This document shows, piece by piece, positions 6,640-11,978 of a DNA stretch of 11,978 nucleotides (positions within the stretch are counted from its first letter, which is position 1; every line of letters begins with the position of its first letter). The position numbers were made by a program, and so were the translations under genes. The stretch comes from CAZOMR01 sp964580655 (lineage in GTDB: Bacteria; RBG-13-61-14; CAZOMR01), in NCBI GenBank assembly GCA_964580655.1, contig CAZOMR010000087.1, forward strand, positions 1-11,978, written 5' to 3'. The notes under the pieces were generated by a model. It had not been told where the DNA came from and did not search any database. It worked only from the letters and a program-made list of their open reading frames with translations.

Positions 6640-7956
6640 ATGGCTCTGAGAGGTTTTTTCAAGAAATCCCGTAAGCCCCGTGTGATGGTTGTAGGCCTTG
6701 ATGGTGTTCCGGAGAGCCTTGTTGAGAATTTTTGCACGGAGGGTGTTTGGCCTTTTATGGCAGGGCTTGTAAAGTCCGGGTCGCTGTCGCGGATGAAGGT
6801 AACCCTTCCCGAGATCTCGGCGGTTAGCTGGCCGAGCTTCATGACAGGCTCGGACCCCGGGGCCCACGGCATCTTCGGCTTTACCGATTTTCGGCCCGGA
6901 AAATACGAAATTCGGTTCCCCTGTTTTTCCGACCTCAAGGTTCCCACTTTCTGGGACAGGCTGGGGGAGCTGGGAAAGATCTCCGTGGTGCTCAACCAGC
7001 CGGGAACATATCCTGCGCGTGCCATTCCGGGAGTGCTTGTCTCGGGGTTTGTGGCAATTGACCTGATGAAGGCTGTCCAGCCCATGCGCAACCTTGCCGC
7101 ACTGCGCCGCATGAATTACCAGATTGACATAGATACACAGCGCTGTCGCAAGGATCACGACCAGTTGTTCCTTGAACTCTCTTCCACCCTGGAAGGCCGG
7201 AGAAAAGCAGTGAACCACTTTTGGACCACGCAGGACTGGGATTACTTCCAGGTGGTGGTTACTGGCACGGACAGGCTCCAGCATTACCTCTGGTCAGCTA
7301 TCGGGGATAAGGACCATCCGAGACATGAACAAGCACTGGATTATTATCAGAAAGTGGATGGATTCCTCAAAGAGATGTGGGAGCGGTTCGCTTCGGAGAC
7401 AAACGCGGAAAAAGAGGGCGAGAATTTCTTTGTCCTTTCAGACCACGGGTTCTGCGGGATAAAACAGGAGGTCAACCTGAATGTCTGGCTCAGGGAACAG
7501 GGATTTCTAGCCTTCACGAGTGATGACCCCAGGGGCCTTGAGAACATTGGTCCGGAAACCCGGGCATTTGCCCTTGACCCGAGCAGGATTTACCTTCATC
7601 TGGAGGGTAATTTTCCAAAGGGCACGGTTAAGCCGGAGCAAACGGAGGAGATAAAACAGGAGATCAAGGAGGGGCTTCTGGGACTGGAGTTTAATGGCGA
7701 AAGGGTGCTGGAGATGGTCAAGGACCGCGATGAGGCATATCATGGCCCGGAGGCCCGAAATGGCCCGGACCTGGTCGCTGTCTCTTGCCACGGCTTTGAC
7801 CTCAAGGCCGCGCCGGGGGCAAAAGATCTGTTCACGCGCACTGACCTGACCGGCATGCATACCTGGGATGACGCCTTCTTCTGGTCAAGTGAACCGGTTA
7901 AAGATGACCTGAACATAACAGACCTGGCGGAAGTCATTACGAGGCCGCTTAAATAG
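6640..7956 (+). CDS. Alkaline phosphatase/nucleotide pyrophosphatase superfamily phosphodiesterase
   Basis: The 438-residue protein resembles type I phosphodiesterase/nucleotide pyrophosphatase enzymes. D21 in VVGLDGVP is a metal ligand. SAVSWPSFMTG (60-70) holds the likely nucleophile S63, followed by GAHGIFGFTD. LSDHGF gives D268 and H269, followed by the family-like VNLNVWLREQGFL. H407 in TGMHTWDD is a late metal ligand. Relatives hydrolyse phosphodiesters or phosphomonoesters with two zinc ions; the substrate is unknown here. The N-terminus is basic (MALRGFFKKSRKPR) and has no signal peptide, so the enzyme is probably cytoplasmic. I choose ATG 6640 because GGGAGGA (6624-6630) lies nine bases before it; the in-frame GTG at 6634 would leave only three. 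It leads a two-gene + strand operon with the alpha/beta hydrolase 36 bases downstream. Confidence 0.82.
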   Translation: MALRGFFKKSRKPRVMVVGLDGVPESLVENFCTEGVWPFMAGLVKSGSLSRMKVTLPEISAVSWPSFMTGSDPGAHGIFGFTDFRPGKYEIRFPCFSDLKVPTFWDRLGELGKISVVLNQPGTYPARAIPGVLVSGFVAIDLMKAVQPMRNLAALRRMNYQIDIDTQRCRKDHDQLFLELSSTLEGRRKAVNHFWTTQDWDYFQVVVTGTDRLQHYLWSAIGDKDHPRHEQALDYYQKVDGFLKEMWERFASETNAEKEGENFFVLSDHGFCGIKQEVNLNVWLREQGFLAFTSDDPRGLENIGPETRAFALDPSRIYLHLEGNFPKGTVKPEQTEEIKQEIKEGLLGLEFNGERVLEMVKDRDEAYHGPEARNGPDLVAVSCHGFDLKAAPGAKDLFTRTDLTGMHTWDDAFFWSSEPVKDDLNITDLAEVITRPLK

Positions 7957-7992
7957 ATTAGCCTGGAGTTCACACCAACAGAGAGGATAGGG

Positions 7993-8877
7993 ATGATGAA
8001 GTGGCGGGATTTTGATGACTACATGGATCAGATGGGCTGGGGCTCTGCGAGGGAGAATGTCAAGAGGGAGTGGTTTGAGCATGAGGGCGAGCGGCTGGCC
8101 GTGGACATGTTTCTAGCCGGTGAAGATTCTCCGGTTATACTTTTTCATCATGGGATAGCGGTATATCCCAGGCTTTACTGGCCGTTTCTCAATCGGATGC
8201 GGGAGCTCGGGTATTCAAGCGTCGCTCCGACGCGCAAGGGCCACGGACATTCTTCGGGAAGGCGTGGGGACTGCACGATCGAGGAGTCGGTGGAGGTTGC
8301 GCGGGCCGCTCTTGCCTGGATCAAGGAAAGGTTCAGCGGGCCTTACCTTATGATGGGCTCAAGCCTGGGAGGATACATCACTGTGGCGGCCCTGTCTGCG
8401 GGGGTTGAGGTGGACGCCGCGGCCTGCCACAATGCTATTCATCCTGAATTGGCCCCGCTCTTTTACCAGCGGACCCTGCTTGCAATGGCCCGGCCTCTCT
8501 TGCGCCTGCTTCCAGACAACCGCTGTATAGACATCCGCCATGTGATAAGCTTCCGCGGCGTTACTGATGACCGAGACCTTTACAAACTCGTGGACACGGA
8601 TGATCTTATTGCCTGGAGATATACTCTCCGAGCATTGAGATCCATCGTGACATTCAAACCTCCCCGGCCATATTCCGCCATCAAGACACCGACCATGTTC
8701 GTGGTGGGCGAGCGCGACCCTATGATCCCTCCTGGATACATGAAAAAGGTTTTCGGCAAACTCACCTGCAAAAAGCGCTTCGAGGTTCTACCGGGAGCCG
8801 GTCACATGCTTCCGCTCGAATACCTTGACCCCTTTGTCCAGACCGTGGATAAGTGGTTTAACGAGTGCCTTTGCTGA
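7993..8877 (+). CDS. Alpha/beta hydrolase, serine esterase/lipase-like
   Basis: The 294 residues show the full alpha/beta hydrolase plan. The oxyanion region is FHHG (51-54), the nucleophile elbow GSSLG (122-126) carries S124, the acid is D242 in VVGERDPMIP, and the base is H271 in PGAGHMLP. A lid-like insert lies between about 145 and 225. There is no signal peptide or membrane anchor, so it is cytoplasmic. Known relatives cleave carboxyl esters, thioesters or lipids; KGHGHSSGR resembles monoacylglycerol lipase and lysophospholipase loops, but that is too general to name a substrate. Two adjacent ATGs (7993 and 7996) could start it, behind a modest AGGATAGG ribosome site. It follows the phosphodiesterase-like gene by 36 bases, and the pair may act in turn on a phosphorylated lipid or ester, which is inference. 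Confidence 0.85.
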   Translation: MMKWRDFDDYMDQMGWGSARENVKREWFEHEGERLAVDMFLAGEDSPVILFHHGIAVYPRLYWPFLNRMRELGYSSVAPTRKGHGHSSGRRGDCTIEESVEVARAALAWIKERFSGPYLMMGSSLGGYITVAALSAGVEVDAAACHNAIHPELAPLFYQRTLLAMARPLLRLLPDNRCIDIRHVISFRGVTDDRDLYKLVDTDDLIAWRYTLRALRSIVTFKPPRPYSAIKTPTMFVVGERDPMIPPGYMKKVFGKLTCKKRFEVLPGAGHMLPLEYLDPFVQTVDKWFNECLC

Positions 8878-8952
8878 AAGCGACTTTTACATCTCCAGCG
8901 GCAGTCAGAGCCAGAACCATGAATAAACATGTTTTCCTTGTCATCATGGCTA

Positions 8953-10170
8953 TTAACTCCCTTTGAACGGATGCTTGATCAGGGTCATGAATCCCTGACG
9001 CTTAGACCCGGAGAAGGCAAAGATTCCGACAGCAAGCACGACATAGAGTATGCCAAATGCCCAGCGCACGGAGGATGACGGAAAGATCAATTGCATGGAA
9101 AAGAGGATAAGCAGGATGAGGGCCTCGCGCCATGAGAAGTGCATATTTGAGAGTATAGCTACCGCGAAGAGCGACTGCGCGCTTGTGAGAAATATCTCCT
9201 CTGTCTGCCGCGCGTCCAGTGGCATGGGTCTTATAGCACCGTAGGATATGCTGAAGACAAGCGGTAGCATCCCGATAAGTAAAGTCCACTGATTGACCTT
9301 GGAAGAGAGCAAGGTGCCGAAGCTTGAGCCGGTAAGCGCCCTTGCCGCGAATATCACGGCTACAATGAATTCCGGGCTTTCAGAGGCTAAAGGGGCAAGC
9401 CACTGCACCAGGATAAATTCCTCCACTCCAAACCTCCGGCCGGTATGGAGCAGGCCCTCTGCAAAAGGCTCGGCCGCTATATAGATGACATAGCCTGAAA
9501 GCAGGAACAAGGAGATGGTAATTATTCGACGCAGGGTCCTGGGCCAGGTTGCGATCATCTCTGCCGGGCCGGCAAGCTCAGGCTCGATCATTTCCGCATG
9601 CGAAGCCCGATAGATATAGTGGATGAAGATGGCGATAAAGAAGAAGAAATCAACAAGGGAAAGAGTTCCTTTCAAAGGGATGATAAAGGAGTATATGGTA
9701 GCATAGAGCAGGGACGAGGTCTCGATACGGTGGCTGGGTTCGAGCTCTATTCCTTTTCTCCTGGTCTTTAACCAGTAAACAAGCACTACCGTGGGCCAGC
9801 CCAGGCCTATGAGCAGGCGGTTTGAACCGGTCATGTTGGCCGTGGCATAAGCGATATAAGAGGGGTCCTTGCCTGCCATCCATGCGAAGTATACATCCAC
9901 TGCATATTCCGGAAGAACCGCGATCAGGGCCAGCAAGGTCAGAGCCAGGGTCTGTGGAATATCCAGTTGCGCTAGCTCCGCGGCCCAGCTCAGCATGAAA
10001 GCCGCGGCGAAAATGCCCAGCCCCGGTAACAGGGACTCAAGGATGGTGCCTTCCAGATGTGTCTTGAGGTGGTAATTTAGTATCCACTGAAAAAACAGGC
10101 AAAGAACCAGGAAAACAAAAAGCCAGATTTTGAAACTGCCTCTTTTGGCCTCTTTTTTCTTCTCGACCAT
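8953..10170 (-). CDS. CaCA superfamily Na+/Ca2+ exchanger-like membrane protein, divergent
   Basis: The 405 residues contain about ten to twelve hydrophobic segments. Two inverted alpha repeats are recognisable. The first (about 80-122) has AVLPEYAVD with P87 and E88, then ANMTGSNRLLIG. The second (about 258-300) has APLASESPEFIVA with P266 and E267, then SSKVNQWTLLIG. These correspond to the 'P-E' and 'G-S-N' ion-binding motifs of Na+/Ca2+ and cation/proton exchangers. The ion-binding Glu is kept in both, but the G-S-N of repeat two has become S-K-V-N-Q and the G-T-S before P-E is lost in both, so transported ions may differ. A short lysine-rich cytoplasmic N-terminus precedes the first membrane segment. 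GAGG lies five bases before the ATG. It ends the ribokinase, OadG-like and biotin carrier run, 67 bases after the last. Family is well supported, ion specificity is not. Confidence 0.82.
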   Translation of the reverse strand: MVEKKKEAKRGSFKIWLFVFLVLCLFFQWILNYHLKTHLEGTILESLLPGLGIFAAAFMLSWAAELAQLDIPQTLALTLLALIAVLPEYAVDVYFAWMAGKDPSYIAYATANMTGSNRLLIGLGWPTVVLVYWLKTRRKGIELEPSHRIETSSLLYATIYSFIIPLKGTLSLVDFFFFIAIFIHYIYRASHAEMIEPELAGPAEMIATWPRTLRRIITISLFLLSGYVIYIAAEPFAEGLLHTGRRFGVEEFILVQWLAPLASESPEFIVAVIFAARALTGSSFGTLLSSKVNQWTLLIGMLPLVFSISYGAIRPMPLDARQTEEIFLTSAQSLFAVAILSNMHFSWREALILLILFSMQLIFPSSSVRWAFGILYVVLAVGIFAFSGSKRQGFMTLIKHPFKGS

Positions 10171-10200
10171 TATTCCTCAAGAAACACGCATTGCCTGCGG

Positions 10201-10245
10201 AAGGATAGTTGAATTGGCGGACTGACAGATCAACTGCTTATCCTT
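10201..10245 (-). repeat. Intercistronic stem-loop between biotin carrier and CaCA genes
   Basis: AAGGATAGTTGA (10201-10212) can pair with TCAACT (10230-10235) and ATCCTT (10240-10245), giving two six-base stems with a four-base bulge on one side and a 17-base loop. In RNA of the minus strand the structure begins inside the last codons of the biotin carrier gene and covers its TAA stop. No U tract follows, so it is not an intrinsic terminator; it may set transcript ends or relative expression of the two genes. Confidence 0.4.
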
Positions 10246-10606
10246 GCTGAATTACCACCATAAGGTCCCGTGTTTTCACCGTGTCCCCGGGCGAGACCTT
10301 GACCTCGCTTACCCTCCCTGAGATGTGGGCCTCGATCCGTGTCTCTATCTTCATGGATTCAAGCAGGAGCAGTTCGTCTCCTGCTTTGACAAAATCACCG
10401 GGCCGCACCGAGACACTTAGCACCTTGCCCGGAGCCGGAGCAAAGACCTCGCCAGTCTCTGAACCATGAACGCTCACAGCCGAAGCCGCAGGAGATGCCC
10501 GGGAAGGAATACCGGAACTACCCTCTCTCCCGGTCTCTCGTCCGATCTCCTCCACCTCCACATCATAGGTCTTTCCCTCAAGAGTGATCCGGAATCTTCG
10601 CTTCAC
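10238..10606 (-). CDS. Biotin carboxyl carrier protein (biotin/lipoyl attachment domain)
   Basis: This 122-residue protein has a short N-terminal beta segment (1-20), a Ser/Ala/Gly/Pro-rich flexible linker (about 28-52) and a C-terminal biotinyl domain (53-122). The attachment site is ESMKIE with K86; the usual motif is A-M-K-M, so Ser replaces Ala and Ile replaces the second Met. The paired glycine turns APAPGKV and HISGRV that frame a biotinyl hammerhead are both present. In sodium-pumping decarboxylases and acyl-CoA carboxylases such a subunit carries carboxybiotin between active sites. Its start overlaps the OadG-like stop by four bases (ATGA), so the two are probably coupled in translation. 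No carboxyltransferase, biotin carboxylase or OadB-type subunit lies in the window; they may be beyond it. A lipoyl carrier is less likely given the motif. Confidence 0.88.
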   Translation of the reverse strand: MKRRFRITLEGKTYDVEVEEIGRETGREGSSGIPSRASPAASAVSVHGSETGEVFAPAPGKVLSVSVRPGDFVKAGDELLLLESMKIETRIEAHISGRVSEVKVSPGDTVKTRDLMVVIQQG

Positions 10607-10902
10607 TGATTCTCCTCCAGATCCCTCGGGCTTCCCTGGACCCTGGCAGAATCCTCCCGCACCTTCGCGGCCCAGGCAGAATCCTCTTGCCGGATCAAAA
10701 TGTGGCGAGCCAGCGTGTCCTCATACATCGCGGCTAAAGCCGTGCTGATGATAACAGACAAGGGAGCTTCCTTTTCATCCATTTTTCTTCGTACAAGGAG
10801 AATTCGCATTATCCTGATAAGACCGATGATCAAAGCGTATACAAGCACGGTCGCACCCATCCCGGTCAGGGTTAACCACCAGAGAGAAATGTCGTTTTCC
10901 AT
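10603..10902 (-). CDS. OadG-like small membrane subunit of a sodium-pump decarboxylase
   Basis: The 99 residues have one membrane segment (about 8-36, WWLTLTGMGATVLVYALIIG onward) followed by a basic RRKM and a cytoplasmic tail. The tail has the 'A-A-I-A-A' style helix (IISTALAAMYED, about 51-62) seen in OadG-family gamma subunits of oxaloacetate, methylmalonyl-CoA and glutaconyl-CoA decarboxylases, where the subunit anchors and assembles the complex at the inner membrane. The zinc-binding C-terminus of classic OadG is not obvious. There is no Shine-Dalgarno site before the ATG, which lies 17 bases after the ribokinase stop, so translation probably depends on coupling to ribokinase. It overlaps the biotin carrier by four bases. 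Call rests on size, topology, tail helix and the biotin carrier next door; sequence identity to known OadG is low. Confidence 0.7.
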   Translation of the reverse strand: MENDISLWWLTLTGMGATVLVYALIIGLIRIMRILLVRRKMDEKEAPLSVIISTALAAMYEDTLARHILIRQEDSAWAAKVREDSARVQGSPRDLEENQ

Positions 10903-10919
10903 GATAAAGGCGAACAGGA

Positions 10920-11819
10920 TCAGAGCAGGGCCATAATCTCGGCCCGGGCAGGGATAGAGGTCTGCGCTCCTTCTTTTGTGACTGCTATCGAGGCGGCCAG
11001 ATTGGCAATACGGATCGCGTCAGGAATCCCTCTGCCCGCGGCGATCTCCACGGCCAGGGCTCCGACAAAGACATCCCCCGCGGCAGTCGTATCCACGGCC
11101 TTGACCTTCCGGGCAGGATATATCTCGCCGTCATAGTAGGCCCCTCTTTCGCCCATCGTGATGATCACATGACGCACTCTCTCGCGCACAAGGGCCTGGG
11201 CCGCTCTCTTGGCAGAGGGCAGGCCGCGTATCCGGATGCCAGTGAGCAACTCAGCCTCGCTCTGGTTGGGAACAAGGAAATCGCAGAGACGAAGAATCTT
11301 TGAGTCCAGGGCCCGGAAGGGAGCAGGGTTGAGCAGGGTCAAGACACCGTCCCGCCGGGCCAGACGCAGGCTGGCATTCACGCACTCCAGGGGTATCTCA
11401 AGTTGAATGACCAGGATGGCCGCAGTCTGGATCACTTCTTTCCGAGAGTTGATGTCCTGAGTTCGAAGCCGGCCATTGGACCCCGGCACCACCATGATCT
11501 GGTTCTGCCCCTTTTTATCCACCGCGATTACTGCAACTCCTGAAGGACCAGGGTCATCCCGAAGAAGGTATTCCGGACTGAGCCCGGCCTTCATCAGGCT
11601 CTCCACCTGGCTATTGCCGTAATCATCCGTGCCAATCCGTGCGATAAACACTGTATCCGCACCAAGCCGCCGACACGCAACCGCCTGATTAGCCCCTTTT
11701 CCGCCCGGAAAGGTTCTGATGTCCCGGCCTATCACGGTCTCGCCCGCACGCGGCAAGCGATCCGCATGGATTACCATGTCTGTATTGGATGATCCAATCA
11801 CTACCACATGGCGGGGCAT
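10920..11819 (-). CDS. rbsK: Ribokinase (PfkB family)
   Basis: The 299 residues match ribokinase in length and order of motifs. N12 and D14 in SSNTDMV and the GGKGANQAV loop (39-47) bind sugar. E141 in IQLEIP and the NQSEAELLTG stretch (185-194) belong to the phosphate and magnesium site. DTTAAGD (243-249) ends with the catalytic base D249 and forms the anion hole. Ribokinase phosphorylates D-ribose at O5 with ATP in the cytoplasm; other PfkB kinases take deoxyribose, fructose or nucleosides, but the GGKGANQA and NPAPF features favour ribokinase. AGGAGG lies six bases before the ATG and a good promoter is upstream. No ribose transporter or RbsR is adjacent. It is the first gene of a run with the OadG-like and biotin carrier genes, a pairing with no obvious pathway logic. 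Confidence 0.88.
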   Translation of the reverse strand: MPRHVVVIGSSNTDMVIHADRLPRAGETVIGRDIRTFPGGKGANQAVACRRLGADTVFIARIGTDDYGNSQVESLMKAGLSPEYLLRDDPGPSGVAVIAVDKKGQNQIMVVPGSNGRLRTQDINSRKEVIQTAAILVIQLEIPLECVNASLRLARRDGVLTLLNPAPFRALDSKILRLCDFLVPNQSEAELLTGIRIRGLPSAKRAAQALVRERVRHVIITMGERGAYYDGEIYPARKVKAVDTTAAGDVFVGALAVEIAAGRGIPDAIRIANLAASIAVTKEGAQTSIPARAEIMALL

Positions 11820-11879
11820 TAAACTCCTCCTTAATCAACCGAAAAAACAACTATTCCACGAAGGCCAATAATTAGATAA

Positions 11880-11908
11880 ATTCTAAAACTTTTCGCGGAA
11901 ATAATCAA
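11880..11908 (-). promoter_or_regulatory. Sigma70-type promoter for the ribokinase operon
   Basis: On the minus strand TTGATT (11908-11903, four of six) is followed by exactly 17 bases and TAGAAT (11885-11880, five of six). Transcription would begin near 11873, leaving a leader of about 55 bases before the ribokinase ATG. The AGGAGG ribosome site is at about 11826-11831. This promoter probably serves ribokinase, the OadG-like gene, the biotin carrier and perhaps the exchanger. Confidence 0.5.
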
Positions 11909-11938
11909 GCCCTGTTTGAAGAGAGGGCCTGCGACATT

Positions 11939-11969
11939 AAAGAGGGTTTTGGATTTGACCCTCTTTTTT
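11939..11969 (+). terminator. Intrinsic terminator-like hairpin at the right edge
   Basis: AAAGAGGGT (11939-11947) pairs perfectly with ACCCTCTTT (11958-11966) around a ten-base loop, and the right arm runs into T to 11969, giving six Ts in a row. The polarity fits termination of + strand transcription. Read on the minus strand the arm ends in only three Ts, so it could also weakly stop a minus-strand gene coming from beyond the window. No + strand gene precedes it within 3 kb. Confidence 0.6.
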
Positions 11970-11978
11970 GGCCATGTT

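Noticed and set aside
6610..7284. Minus strand open frames of 224 and 171 codons opposite the phosphatase-superfamily gene
   Set aside because: They overlap a well supported gene, lack ribosome sites and have no recognisable domain.
8917..8949. CCATGA and TCATGG inverted repeat in the convergent gap after the alpha/beta hydrolase
   Set aside because: Only six pairs around a 21-base loop with no T tract in either direction; a chance repeat is as likely.

Overview
The window reads as bacterial chromosome, roughly 50-55% GC by eye, with short intergenic gaps, ATGA start/stop overlaps and clear Shine-Dalgarno sites. It suggests a Gram-negative, probably anaerobic bacterium. An OadG-like subunit, a biotin carrier protein and a stand-alone SCP2 protein would fit a Desulfobacterota-type or related lineage, but no marker gene is present and this placement is weak. 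No rRNA, tRNA, CRISPR array, insertion sequence or integrase was seen. No gene-free stretch exceeds 300 bases; the longest are 5828-6083 and 6414-6639.

Left part (1-5827): the 3' two-thirds or less of a large glycoside hydrolase resembling the GH106 / alpha-L-rhamnosidase-like group runs in from the left edge on the + strand. It converges on a four-gene minus-strand sugar catabolic operon, in transcription order: TIM-barrel isomerase/epimerase, D-2-hydroxyacid dehydrogenase, FGGY kinase (closest in look to LsrK), class II (fuculose-phosphate type) aldolase. Isomerase, FGGY kinase and class II aldolase together form the classic ketose-phosphate route to dihydroxyacetone phosphate plus a short aldehyde. 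The standard FucI, RhaA or XylA isomerase is replaced by an AP-endonuclease-2-fold protein, and a hydroxyacid dehydrogenase is added. The sugar cannot be read from the sequence; deoxyhexose, D-apiose or an LsrK-type substrate are all open.

Middle (5828-8877): an AT-rich leader, a minus-strand SCP2-domain protein with a near-consensus sigma70-type promoter, then a divergent + strand pair, a cytoplasmic alkaline-phosphatase/nucleotide-pyrophosphatase superfamily enzyme and an alpha/beta hydrolase. The divergent promoter region holds several inverted repeats.

Right part (8953-11978): a minus-strand run of ribokinase, OadG-like membrane subunit, biotin carboxyl carrier protein and a CaCA (Na+/Ca2+ exchanger fold) membrane protein, behind a good promoter. 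This is the most unusual part. Two accessory pieces of a sodium-pumping biotin decarboxylase are present without alpha or OadB-type beta subunits in view, and the next membrane protein is a divergent CaCA exchanger with altered ion-binding repeats. A terminator-like hairpin oriented for + transcription lies at the right edge, with no + strand gene to serve it.
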